The translations under genes and the position numbers were made by a program. The notes beneath the pieces are model-generated. The model had not been told where the DNA came from. It did not search any database and worked only from the letters and a program-made list of their open reading frames with translations. A stretch of DNA of 20,243 nt from Acidobacteriota bacterium. GTDB lineage: Bacteria; Acidobacteriota; Terriglobia; UBA7540. Each line of letters starts with the position of its first letter. Positions within the stretch are counted from its first letter, which is position 1. Shown piece by piece: positions 9,601 through 16,581 of the stretch. Location: positions 3,640 to 23,882 of the forward strand of contig PLWR01000727.1 of assembly GCA_003165615.1 (NCBI GenBank), written 5' to 3'.

Positions 9601-10182
9601 ATCGATCATAAAGTTGCCCATGCCGCCGCGCATGCCGTTGATGGACGCGCCGCGCGTCGACGCATTGAAATCGTTGGGCACCGAACCGGGCACCAGGTTC
9701 ACAAAAATCGTGGCGTCACGAACTTCCAGGGGGAGGTTTTGGATGGTCGTTTGATTGACCAGGGAGGAGATTTCAGCGTTGGCGGTGTTCACCAACTGTA
9801 CGCCTTCCGCTTCCACCGTCACCACGGTTCCGGTCTTCCCCAATTCCAGGGCGATATTATGCGTAACCGTTTGCCCGACGGTTACAATCAAACCATCCCA
9901 CTCATATTCAGCAAAGCCCTTGGCGACAATCCTAAGGTTATAAGTGCCGACGGTAACAAATTCGAACCGAAAAATCCCCGCCGCGTTTGTTTGGTCAGTT
10001 TTTTGCACGCCCGTCTGGGTGTTGATGAGGGTCGTGGACGCGCCGGGAACCACAGCTCCCGTGGGATCGGTCACCGTCCCGGTCACGGCGCCCGTGCCGT
10101 GCTGTCCATAGGCAAAACTGGCGAGAAATAAACCCAAAACCCCTGCGAATAGGACTTGGCTGATTCTGGAACGAGTTCGCAT
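6682..10182 (-). CDS. TonB-dependent receptor, Oar-like (receptor 2)
   Basis: A 1166-aa outer-membrane receptor of the same class as its neighbour. Seen: a signal peptide (RTRSRISQVLFAGVLGLFL, predicted cut after SFAYG), a carboxypeptidase-regulatory-like domain from about residue 31 to 115 (GTVTDPTGAVVPGAST), a plug with IDGSDNNDYGQGG and a SAEYGRSGG segment, and a barrel ending in FQFAARLDF with the terminal Phe. The frame stays open upstream to an ATG at 10257. The ATG at 10182 was chosen because it has GGGAGG 4 nt before it and places the signal peptide at the very N-terminus. It has its own terminator, so it is probably transcribed separately from receptor 1. Substrate unknown. The barrel sequence differs strongly from receptor 1, so the pair is not a recent duplication. 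Confidence 0.9.
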   Translation of the reverse strand: MRTRSRISQVLFAGVLGLFLASFAYGQHGTGAVTGTVTDPTGAVVPGASTTLINTQTGVQKTDQTNAAGIFRFEFVTVGTYNLRIVAKGFAEYEWDGLIVTVGQTVTHNIALELGKTGTVVTVEAEGVQLVNTANAEISSLVNQTTIQNLPLEVRDATIFVNLVPGSVPNDFNASTRGASINGMRGGMGNFMIDGSDNNDYGQGGRGKGETGEIPGGEVSVSPDAVQEFRVVTNDFSAEYGRSGGFITDLVTKSGTNQVHGSLFEYNRNSATTADDFFSARSGLHDQLIRNQFGGSIGGPIKKDKMFIFGAIESQRLRAGSPYTGTGVTQQFVEFVQGGGLANYMNQYVFTSANGYPPMDCSSPSNYGCSLGPIFSQLDSKYPMPRATQGINVSCPSAPSASAPAACQSSSPLFAPFSYPVPMFGEFTYIESTSLNGLRPDVRFDYNISSKDVFTARYDMDNYPNTTTGNGGDFANPGFPTLNNARAQNAGVTWTHTISPSIVNEARMSYLRSSAPYPCAHCEVPSIGSADALWTGFGSSGNSPQFFTENTFQWLDNLSLSHGRHTIKAGGEYRRTRNGSAFEAESNGYYLMWDTEDLLTDGAMGDYYGLGGFYVSEGSVNPSSPTPAFPEYYRGYRGNEFGFYGEDAIKANKNLTITIGLRWDYFGVPHNFRPNIDSNLYDGSSSFNQCRNNAAGSLRCFPGDTSPTAPLVSNNPNYPINPYTASVFSGQFIIKNSDVWNKDANNFAPRFGLAWDLFGNQKTVLHLGGGIFYDRMYNNIFENMRFNGPLFAFAEAGYFYSGTVQGPFSTPGFYSVPISIAQFAPYGATPSARQIDVNMKAAYDEQVNIDLQRQFGPNWLFDVAYVGTFGHRLPGYVDVTTFAGRELSGVSHSRINPGVGSDNDRANWFNSNYSSLQTSLTKRFSHGLQFNTNYTYSHALDYLSDVFNGRQFINGGSEGGTVDDPYRRYLEYGNADFNMAHRLVAYGVWELPFFKGRKGLGGWSYDATFSIQSGQPFSIVDSASDANLDGYVSQRGEYFGYGSPMTAVTHRLSPADGYIDPNMKWEFGASVPAGSAPWTDGFLGRNTMTGPKFVGCDMSLAKKFQINERFAVKITASGFNIFNHPNFANPTEDINSSSFGQSLSDIAPNNSSSGARVFQFAARLDF

Positions 10183-10516
10183 ACTACCTCCCAAGAAATT
10201 AGGCCTTCGAATATTTGCAAGCTTCGATGAAAAATTCAAACGGGTGCGCACGATCATGCGTTAACTGCCGCGCGCTGAAATGTGCAGGATTGGTTCCCAA
10301 TGCTTTCTTCACCTTAACTTAGGATTCCAAGCTGGGTCCCGACTAGCCAACGCAAATGTCTCGCAAGCGTAGAGCCAAACTCGGCCAAATTGTAAGGGAT
10401 TGATTTTAAATGAGAAGGTGCTATGTAAGAATTAGCAATGATATCGTAATATGGAAAATGGTAGCGCAAATCCGCATATTTGTACCCAGAATTTCGCAGT
10501 CATTTCATATTTTAAC
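10183..10516. other. Non-coding gap upstream of receptor 2
   Basis: No gene or clear hairpin was found. The part at 10390-10515 is markedly AT-rich compared with the flanking genes. A TTGAAT to AAATAT pair spaced 17 bp lies on the minus strand at about 10211-10239, but the -10 half matches consensus at only three positions. No terminator is evident for the deacetylase gene ending at 10517. Confidence 0.5.
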
Positions 10517-12112
10517 CTACTTCGATGCGGGCTTTAATGTCCATGCTTGCAGCTTGGCGAGCGACATCAGCTTCGGCGCATGGAAACCGTGGGGGAATAT
10601 CACCCAATCCCAGAGGTCAGGTGAGTCATCGGCGACATAATCCGCAGCGGCCAGGCGGGCAGGCGCAAAAGTAAGGGTCTCGGGCAGTTGGGCTTTCTGC
10701 AAAAGGCTCTGGGCAGCTTGGGCGATGCCCACCAGGTAGCTCTCGGGAGGGACAGGTTGGCTGCCCAACCAGATGGCGCTGGGGATACGTCCGGTTTTGT
10801 CCAGATCGTCCTGAACATCCAGCACGGTGCGCGCTACCTGCCCCCAAGGCGCGGCCAATTTTGCGGTGAGCGGGTCAGGGGGCGAGGCCGGGCCGTAGGG
10901 GGTCCGCTCCAGCAGCAGCGGCTCCGTTCCATTCCGCCGGACCATTCCCGCCAGGAATTTGTTGATCACATAAAAAACCTCACTGGCGCTCAGATTAAAA
11001 TTGTCACCCGTCTGAAACGATACCTCGGAATCCACTTGGCCGGCAATGGCGCCCACTTCCTGCGTCGCAAATGCATGCATTTGCGCACGGTCACGAAATC
11101 TTTCCGCGGCGCGGGAAGCCGAAAGGAACTGAACACGCGGGAATGACTTCAGGAAAAGGACCAGGCCTTCAAAATACTGGAAAGCCTTTTCCGTCTCCTC
11201 GGGCGTCTTCAGGGGAGGTGATTTCCACTGATCGGGCGGCGGATTCGCTCCGTCACGGAAATTCACGGCGCCCCAAGATTCCTTTTCCACAAATTCGCAG
11301 GGACGAAAGGATAGGCTGATGACACCGCCGGCCTTCCGCGAGGTCATGGAGAGGTAGGTGTCCTGGAATCGCGCTTTGGCCATGTCCAGATTGGACCAAT
11401 TGTCGTCCGGGCGCAGTTGCTCGCCCTCCCGCGTATTGAAGATGTTGAGCAGGCCCCCATACCAGAAGGGGCGACCCCGCAATCCGACTTGTTTGCCTTC
11501 AGCAAGATAGACGCGCACGCCCCACTTTTGCAGCGCCGGGAAGGCTTGTGGCGCCCAAGACGCGCCCGGCTGTCCATAAGCTACTGGAGCCTTTCTGAAG
11601 ACGTGAGCGACATCGTCAAATCCCGGATGCTCGCGGCGTGTGAATTCCTCCACGCCCGTTTGCCAGCCCAGGCTTGATTCATATTCGGCCACTGTGGGGT
11701 GCTGGCTGTGGGTATTCGAGTAATAGCCAATGTCATGCTGGGCAAGCGCGGTGATCACATCCTGACGCTGGCGCTGCTGGAGCACGCGGGCCTTTTCGCC
11801 CACCACCTTGAATGTCGCGGGGATTCCCTGCTGCGTCAGAAACACCGCAAGACGTTTGGCGGCATCGTCGCTTTGCGGCAGGATGTAATCTCCCGTGTCA
11901 AACCCAAGCAGGATGTAGACCTGCCCTTCCGTGGGCGCCTCCGGCTGGGGCCGCTCCTGACGGGAACCTCCCAGGTGGGGAATGTGAAACGGAGGCGGTG
12001 AAGGACTTTGCCCTGGACCCTGCCCCGGCACTTGCCCGGACGCCGCCGCGACCCCGGCGAGCAGAATCGCCGCCCACACTCGCACGAATATCATCGCCTT
12101 ATTGTTGTTCAT
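10517..12112 (-). CDS. Secreted NodB-like polysaccharide deacetylase
   Basis: A 531-aa exported protein. The N-terminus has a signal peptide (MNNNKAMIFVRVWAAILLAGVAAA, written here as two parts MNNNKAMIF and VRVWAAILLAGVAAA) and then a Pro/Gln-rich linker to about residue 62. The next ~200 residues resemble the NodB fold of carbohydrate esterase family 4: ILLGFDTGDY (the two Asp of motif 1), IPATFKVVGE, THSQHPTVAEY (motif 2 histidines, spaced HxxH rather than the usual HxxxH), and FRKAPVAYGQPGASW (motif 3). Such enzymes remove acetyl groups from cell-wall or surface glycans. The last ~170 residues match no domain I can name with confidence. The ATG at 12112 is preferred; an in-frame GTG lies 6 bp upstream at 12118. 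Neither has a clear ribosome-binding site. The altered motif 2 makes activity uncertain. Confidence 0.7.
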   Translation of the reverse strand: MNNNKAMIFVRVWAAILLAGVAAASGQVPGQGPGQSPSPPPFHIPHLGGSRQERPQPEAPTEGQVYILLGFDTGDYILPQSDDAAKRLAVFLTQQGIPATFKVVGEKARVLQQRQRQDVITALAQHDIGYYSNTHSQHPTVAEYESSLGWQTGVEEFTRREHPGFDDVAHVFRKAPVAYGQPGASWAPQAFPALQKWGVRVYLAEGKQVGLRGRPFWYGGLLNIFNTREGEQLRPDDNWSNLDMAKARFQDTYLSMTSRKAGGVISLSFRPCEFVEKESWGAVNFRDGANPPPDQWKSPPLKTPEETEKAFQYFEGLVLFLKSFPRVQFLSASRAAERFRDRAQMHAFATQEVGAIAGQVDSEVSFQTGDNFNLSASEVFYVINKFLAGMVRRNGTEPLLLERTPYGPASPPDPLTAKLAAPWGQVARTVLDVQDDLDKTGRIPSAIWLGSQPVPPESYLVGIAQAAQSLLQKAQLPETLTFAPARLAAADYVADDSPDLWDWVIFPHGFHAPKLMSLAKLQAWTLKPASK

Positions 12113-12125
12113 TGTCACAGTCGAG

Positions 12126-12314
12126 GATTATATCCGCAGACTACGCAGATTTCACGCTTTACAAAAGCCAAAGACAGTAATAAATCTGGCTCACAACAGG
12201 CTCAAACGGAAGCCGGGGATACCACAAAAGGTATAGGGACCATCCCCACCGGTTCCCCTGGGGCCTTGTCTTTCCCCTCTTCTTAATCTGTGAAATCTGC
12301 GTAATCTGTGGATT
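12126..12314. repeat. Composite element with inverted nonamer-repeat ends
   Basis: Copy 2 of the nonamer repeat (12132-12156, minus orientation) and copy 3 (12284-12314, plus orientation) face each other across about 127 bp. The ends share the core GAAATCTGCGTA in inverted orientation. Between them are two small stems: ATACC/GGTAT (12219-12223, 12230-12234) and CCCCA/TGGGG (12244-12248, 12259-12263). No coding capacity is seen. The arrangement resembles a REPIN or other miniature element made from paired inverted repeats. It fills the whole gap between two genes, overlapping the stop codon of one and lying 14 bp from the start of the other. Confidence 0.65.
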
Positions 12315-13141
12315 CACGCCGCAAAAGATTTCGGGAAATCGATGTCCGGGCTGGAGACCGCTTGTTGCAGCAATTTCTCGATGCGGGAGCGCCAGGCGCG
12401 CAGGACCTTTTCCCCGGACGCATGGTCATCCCGCAACTGCCAGTATTGCAAAGCCAGGGAGAGGCGTGATCCCGGGATCTTGACCACAAAATTGTCGCGC
12501 TCGATTTGCCATGCCGCTTGGGTATAGAGGGAGGAGAGCTGAAGGTAAGCGTTCGCGTAAAGTTGCAGGCGACCAAGGATTTCGGGGGCCAATTGATCCG
12601 CGGTGTCCGCCAGCGAATGGCCTTCTGCCACCATGAGCGCCACAGCTTCGTAAATGTTGGTATACTCGGTCAATGCCCCGCGCCGGAAGAACGCCAGAGG
12701 CGAGCTGAACTCAACGATCACTCCATGATCCCAAAGGCGGGCGAGCATCGCGGCTTCCAGGTAGGCAAGATCGACAAAGACCATGGCCTGCGTTTCACCC
12801 GCCGCAATGTCCTTGCCCCATGCGCCCATCCAGCCGCAATAATCAACGGGCATAGTCAAAGCGAATTCGCCGAGCCGATCGAGCGCCAATCGCACGCCCC
12901 GCGCCATACCCGGAACATGGTCCGACGCCATTCGGACTTCCGCCTCGACCAGATGCTTGTCCATTCCCTTCCGGCATGCAGCCGGAATGACGATGGCATG
13001 AACACCCGGCTCAATTTCTTGCCGGGTCACTCGCCGGGTGGAGTAACTCAAATCGAACAAGTCCAACCAATGCTGGCGAACCACCTGGCTGGGGGTATCA
13101 GGTAGGCGTGGCAGCTTCTTCGAGTTTGTGGTTTCTGTCAT
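12314..13141 (-). CDS. Hypothetical protein, 275 aa
   Basis: I do not recognise this family. The protein has no signal peptide or membrane segment, so it is probably cytoplasmic. Seen: an early helix SQVVRQHWLDLFDLSY, a beta-rich middle (EPGVHAIVIPAA, VEAEVRMASDHV), a stretch MPVDYCGWMGAWGKDIAAGETQAMVFVDLAYLEAAML that looks alpha/beta (written as in the protein at about residues 97-132), and a mainly helical C-terminal half with many aromatic residues. The frame is open to 13375 but the upstream part runs over the end of the protease gene and has no family-like composition. The ATG at 13141 has AGGGG four nt upstream. The stop codon lies inside the final bases of a dispersed repeat, so the C-terminus may have been altered by its insertion. 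Confidence 0.7.
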   Translation of the reverse strand: MTETTNSKKLPRLPDTPSQVVRQHWLDLFDLSYSTRRVTRQEIEPGVHAIVIPAACRKGMDKHLVEAEVRMASDHVPGMARGVRLALDRLGEFALTMPVDYCGWMGAWGKDIAAGETQAMVFVDLAYLEAAMLARLWDHGVIVEFSSPLAFFRRGALTEYTNIYEAVALMVAEGHSLADTADQLAPEILGRLQLYANAYLQLSSLYTQAAWQIERDNFVVKIPGSRLSLALQYWQLRDDHASGEKVLRAWRSRIEKLLQQAVSSPDIDFPKSFAA

Positions 13142-13316
13142 TTCGCCCCTGCTTCCTGCATGACAACGGCCATCCGGGAGGCCAGGCGCCTTGTATATCC
13201 ATATTGGTTTCAGAAAGTTAGCTTTGCGGATGAAAAGCGTGAAAGGCAAGGTCAGCAAAATCGTGGGGCAAACTACGCAGCAGGGGGTTGTACTCGCCAG
13301 AGGGCGGAGCAATCCT

Positions 13317-14705
13317 TCAGCGCGCCAAAACAATACTCTGCATGATCTTGTCGAAGGTCGGAGCGTAAGATTCAAAAGCTCTGGCCGGAGCGATAAAAAT
13401 GAAAGTCAACACGGAGTCGCCTTGGCGGACCGTCACCAAGTGGTCAGTTTCCCTTTGTCCCTCAATCGGGAAATCGTTCTGCAACAGGGTGCTGACGGCA
13501 GGGTTGCCGCGCAGGTTCAAGCCGCTTTGCTGCAAAATGTGCATTTGGGGATTCGACTGCCGCATCGACTCGATGAGTTCCTGGGTCGCATCCACCAGCC
13601 CCCAACTTCCCTGCTGGGGGACGTAGAGGCTGACCGCCGCGCCGTACGCCTGCGCCGTTTCCCCCTCCACGCCCGTCACCATTCCCCCGGGAGGAAACAG
13701 TAAGACCCCGTCCTCGGAACGCTGCACCTGCCAGTTGTCAGGATAGTCGAGGGTAAATTTCTTGCCATCGTAATGAACAAGGTTCGCGGAGGGCAGGGGG
13801 GGGGGCTGCTTTTTGGCGTCGATCTTTGGCGTGCCTCTCTGCTGGGGCGGGGGAGCGAGGGCGGCCAACTGTTGCTTGACCGCCGCGAATTCCGGATTGT
13901 CTGCATTCCTGCCCCGAGGCGGGCCCAACTGGGCAATTTCCGCGTCCACATCACTGATGCGATTCTCGGGATTGGGATGGTCCGAGAAAAATTGCAGCGT
14001 GCGCTGAGGATACTTACGGGCAATTATCTGGAAGAACTGCACCATGGCATGGGGATCATAATCAGCCTGGTATAGGATGTAAGTGCCCACCTCATCGGCC
14101 TGCGTTTCCGCGGTGCGCGAATTCTTCAGCAGCAGCGAATCCACGCCCAGACCCAGGCCCAATTGCGCCAGTTGACTGGTCAGGCTGTCGTTCTGGCCTA
14201 AAATGCTGGTCAGGATCGCCATGCCTCCCTGCGCCAGGACAGCCTGCGAGGCAATGTGGGTGCCGTGACGCATTACCACGTGGCCGGATTCGTGGGCAAT
14301 CACCCCGGCGAGTTGGGCTTCATTTTCCGCCGCGTCAAACACCCCGCGGTTCACATAGATGTACCCGCCCGGCAAGGCAAACGCATTGATCTCCGCGCTG
14401 TTGACGATCCTGAACTGCCACGCATACTCCGCATGGTTGTTGGGTGCAAAAGCCACCAGCTTTTTCCCCAGGCTGTTGAGGTACTTCAGGGCCTCGGCGT
14501 CGTTCAATAAAGGCAATTGCCTGTCCACCTGGGCGGCGTTTTCCTTCCCCATTTCCACGTCTTCCTGGGGAGAGTAGAAGTTGTAGCCGGGCTTGAAATC
14601 GGGCTTGCTAACTCCCCCGGCAAGGCTTGGCCCGAGCGCCAGCCAGGCAAGAAGTATTGCCGGCGCGAGTTGTGTGCGTGCCTGCCCTGCCACCCGCAAG
14701 ATCAT
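13317..14705 (-). CDS. Secreted M48-family metalloprotease with extra C-terminal domain
   Basis: A 462-aa exported zinc protease related to the BepA/LoiP-type M48 enzymes that degrade or help fold envelope proteins. Seen: a signal peptide at about 1-30 (LAPAILLAWLALGPSLAG), the active site AHESGH with zinc ligands His138 and His142 and catalytic Glu139, the third ligand Glu200 in ETQADEVG, and the family's HPNPENRI motif at 243-250. A Pro/Gln-rich linker at about 284-306 leads to a second domain of about 155 residues (YDGKKFTLDYPDNWQVQRS onward), which resembles the PsbP-like/DUF1795 type of beta-sandwich. BepA instead carries TPR repeats, so the architecture differs. The ATG at 14705 has AGAGAGG about 12 nt upstream. 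It is followed by 175 bp before the next minus-strand gene. Confidence 0.88.
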   Translation of the reverse strand: MILRVAGQARTQLAPAILLAWLALGPSLAGGVSKPDFKPGYNFYSPQEDVEMGKENAAQVDRQLPLLNDAEALKYLNSLGKKLVAFAPNNHAEYAWQFRIVNSAEINAFALPGGYIYVNRGVFDAAENEAQLAGVIAHESGHVVMRHGTHIASQAVLAQGGMAILTSILGQNDSLTSQLAQLGLGLGVDSLLLKNSRTAETQADEVGTYILYQADYDPHAMVQFFQIIARKYPQRTLQFFSDHPNPENRISDVDAEIAQLGPPRGRNADNPEFAAVKQQLAALAPPPQQRGTPKIDAKKQPPPLPSANLVHYDGKKFTLDYPDNWQVQRSEDGVLLFPPGGMVTGVEGETAQAYGAAVSLYVPQQGSWGLVDATQELIESMRQSNPQMHILQQSGLNLRGNPAVSTLLQNDFPIEGQRETDHLVTVRQGDSVLTFIFIAPARAFESYAPTFDKIMQSIVLAR

Positions 14706-14757
14706 GAAGATTACTTTCCTCTCTGACTACTTAATCGATGCGAATTATCCTAAATTT

Positions 14758-14779
14758 CCGAATCTCGATTCGAGTTCGG
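14758..14779 (-). terminator. Hairpin downstream of hicA
   Basis: CCGAATCTCG (14758-14767) and CGAGTTCGG (14771-14779) pair with one bulged base around an ATT loop, 20 bp past the hicA stop. On the minus strand it is followed by AAATTTAGG, which is a poor U tract, so a terminator role is only possible. Confidence 0.35.
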
Positions 14780-14798
14780 GGGCCAGACCTAACTCAAA

Positions 14799-15020
14799 TT
14801 ATAGCAACTCGAGGAATTCCTCCACGGTTGTGCCCGCGGCACGTATAAGGGCACGGAGCGTCCCGATGGAAAGCTCTTTGTGCTGGGGAATGGAAAGGTT
14901 GGCTTTGACGCCGGACTTGATAAGCACGAGATGGCTCCCGAGTTGCCCCGCAGGTTGCCATCCGGCTTTCTGAAATGCCTTCGCAGCTTCTTTGCCAGAA
15001 ATGTTCGCAAGTTTGCCCAC
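14799..15020 (-). CDS. hicA: HicA-type toxin (mRNA interferase)
   Basis: A 73-aa protein matching the HicA/YcfA family, small toxins with a double-stranded-RNA-binding fold that cleave mRNA when free of HicB. Seen: the N-terminal NISGKEAAKAFQKAGW helix, the catalytic His30 in QLGSHLVL, the strand LSIPQHKELSIGTL and the closing helix TVEEFLELL. All family landmarks are present at normal length, so the protein looks intact. The start is GTG at 15020 with AGAGG about 11 nt upstream. It lies 136 bp downstream of the hicB gene, much further than in most hicBA operons, with a hairpin in between. Confidence 0.9.
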   Translation of the reverse strand: MGKLANISGKEAAKAFQKAGWQPAGQLGSHLVLIKSGVKANLSIPQHKELSIGTLRALIRAAGTTVEEFLELL

Positions 15021-15041
15021 GTGCGTATTAACCTCTATACG

Positions 15042-15072
15042 TTGCCGCCAGGAACCGGCGGGAAGGCGGCAA
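15042..15072 (-). promoter_or_regulatory. Hairpin in the hicB-hicA gap
   Basis: Arms TTGCCGCC (15042-15049) and GGCGGCAA (15065-15072) are perfect inverted repeats, with CCGGCGG-type sequence inside that can form alternative pairings. It is not followed by a T tract on the minus strand. It sits about 20 bp before the hicA GTG and could shape hicA translation or mark a decayed repeat; neither is shown. Confidence 0.4.
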
Positions 15073-15156
15073 TATGCTGCCCTCTACCAATAGCCGGATA
15101 GTTCAAATTCTAGCTCATTGCCTCTTTCGCACAGGGTAATACTGGGAACGCTCGGC

Positions 15157-15372
15157 TTATATGGCAACTACAATCGGCTGGCTCTTTTGCTGGTCTTTGA
15201 GTGCGGAAACCGCCTTTTGATCCTCGGCCCAAAGCCAGGCAGTAATGGCCTCCTTGATATTGTCCAAGGCTTCTTTTTCGTCTTTGCCTTGTGAAACACA
15301 CCCTGGCAGCGCCGGGCACTCCGTCACGAACCACCCGTCCTCCGCCTTCTCCATAGTGACATGAAAGATCAT
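15157..15372 (-). CDS. hicB: HicB-type antitoxin
   Basis: A 71-aa protein of the short HicB-like antitoxin family, which binds and blocks HicA. Seen: the partially degraded RNase-H-like fold opening MIFHVTMEKAEDGWFVTE, the signature CPALPGCVSQGKDEKEAL and a helix DNIKEAITAWL, ending in IVVAI as is common in short family members. No separate C-terminal DNA-binding domain (HTH or ribbon-helix-helix) is present, so autoregulation is not evident from the sequence. The ATG at 15372 has GAGGG 7 nt upstream. It is upstream of hicA on the same strand, in the less common antitoxin-first order. Confidence 0.88.
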   Translation of the reverse strand: MIFHVTMEKAEDGWFVTECPALPGCVSQGKDEKEALDNIKEAITAWLWAEDQKAVSALKDQQKSQPIVVAI

Positions 15373-15478
15373 CTATTCGCCCTCTTCATCCATAGTGCCT
15401 CAATTGACGGGGGCTTATCAAGCAGATAGGCTTCGCCGGTAGTGCTTTCATTTGCGCGAAACGGGCGCTTCCAAGTGC

Positions 15479-15563
15479 GGTCATTCCCGCGAAGGCGGGA
15501 ATCCATTCCTCCAGCCTTTGGAAATTCGCCGCCCACGGACTTCCCGCCTTCGCGGGAATGACC
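15479..15563. repeat. 85-bp element with perfect 23-bp inverted ends
   Basis: Positions 15479-15501 and 15541-15563 are exact reverse complements over 23 bp, beginning GGTCATTCCCGCG. Each arm is itself nearly palindromic (TTCCCGC, GAAG, GCGGGAA), so the element can form one long stem or two small ones. The 39-bp centre is not coding. This is a well-known type of bacterial dispersed palindrome. It lies between the hydrolase stop and the hicB start, and could also act as a barrier to read-through. Confidence 0.85.
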
Positions 15564-15615
15564 TATGTTTCGAAAGGGACCTGATTCCAAATGCCGCCAC
15601 TACCGCCACCGCCCC

Positions 15616-16581
15616 TCATGCAGGGGAAAGAAACTTGAGCACCGCCTGGTTAAATTCCGCAGGCTTGGCCAGCATGGGAATGTGCCCGGTGCCGTCGATC
15701 ACCATCAACTGCGAACCCTTAATGCCCTTGTTGAAATTCTCCCCCATGGCGAGAGGAATCAGCATATCATTACGCCCCCAGATAATCAGGGTGGGAACCT
15801 TCACCATCTCCAGCTTTTTGTCTTCAAACTCGCGGCCCGTGGCCATTTCCGCCACGCTGCTGGCCACCGTGTAGCTGTCGCCATTCTTCACGTGGCGCTC
15901 AAAGGAATTGGGCCCCAGGTCGGTGGTCGCCCATTCCTTATTCGCCGCCATCAGATCAAAAAACCAATGCGTGTTCAGCGGCGAAAGGGATTTCCATCCG
16001 CCCTTCGGCAGCTTCAAGGGAACGGCCGGGTGAAGTCCCGCGGCATCCACCAACACCAACTTCTCCACCATTTCCGGATGCCGGATGGCAAAATCCAGCG
16101 CCACCCATCCACCCAGCGAGTTCCCCACCAGACTCGCCTGGGGAATTTTTGCCGCTTCCATGAAACCGTGAAGATAATCCGCAAAATTGGCGACCGTGTA
16201 ACGCATCACCGGCTTGTCGGACTTACCGTAGCCGATCTGGTCCAGCGCAATGACCCGGAAATTCCGGGAAAGCGCGTCGATGTTGGCGGCCCAGTGGCGC
16301 GAGTCCGCACCCAGGCCGTGAATGAGAATCACCACGCTTCCCTTCCCCGCCTCGTAATAAGCGATCTTGCGGCCGTGTACCAGTACGGTTTGCTGCGGAG
16401 GTAAGGACTGCACTGGCGTGGGCGGCGCCGGCGGTGCTGGCTGCACGGTTTCGGACTGCGGCGGCGGCGCGGGCTGCTCCGTTTGGCCCCACACTCCGAA
16501 ACCAAGACTAAGCAGCAAGATCAGGCAGCCGAGACCCCTGCGTCCCACTTTCTGGAAAAGCAAGCGTCGTTCGGGTTCCAT
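15616..16581 (-). CDS. Secreted alpha/beta-fold hydrolase
   Basis: A 321-aa exported serine hydrolase or esterase. Seen: an N-terminal hydrophobic export segment (LGCLILLLSLGFGVWG, about 17-32), a Pro-rich linker at 37-63, the oxyanion-hole motif HGLG at 88-91, the nucleophile elbow GNSLGG with Ser155, acid Asp272 in WGRND, and His300 in GTGH. These make a complete catalytic triad in the standard order. A lid region lies at about 185-245. It resembles the meta-cleavage-hydrolase/lipase group of the fold; the substrate cannot be inferred. The ATG at 16581 has AAAGGA about 9 nt upstream. The short AT-rich stretch just before it (16600-16625) is a plausible promoter zone. Confidence 0.88.
   Translation of the reverse strand: MEPERRLLFQKVGRRGLGCLILLLSLGFGVWGQTEQPAPPPQSETVQPAPPAPPTPVQSLPPQQTVLVHGRKIAYYEAGKGSVVILIHGLGADSRHWAANIDALSRNFRVIALDQIGYGKSDKPVMRYTVANFADYLHGFMEAAKIPQASLVGNSLGGWVALDFAIRHPEMVEKLVLVDAAGLHPAVPLKLPKGGWKSLSPLNTHWFFDLMAANKEWATTDLGPNSFERHVKNGDSYTVASSVAEMATGREFEDKKLEMVKVPTLIIWGRNDMLIPLAMGENFNKGIKGSQLMVIDGTGHIPMLAKPAEFNQAVLKFLSPA

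Noticed and set aside
8959..10131. Long plus-strand open frame of 390 codons, and another at 6601-7506
   Set aside because: Both are antisense to receptor 2 and have no recognisable domain or ribosome-binding site.
12127..12132. TATAAT on the minus strand just upstream of the deacetylase gene
   Set aside because: It is a perfect -10 hexamer, which would give a nearly leaderless transcript, but no -35 element is spaced correctly and the hexamer lies at the edge of a repeat. Not strong enough to list as a promoter.
13142..13375. N-terminal extension of the 275-aa protein
   Set aside because: It overlaps the end of the protease gene, looks like shadow translation, and the ATG at 13141 has a ribosome-binding site.
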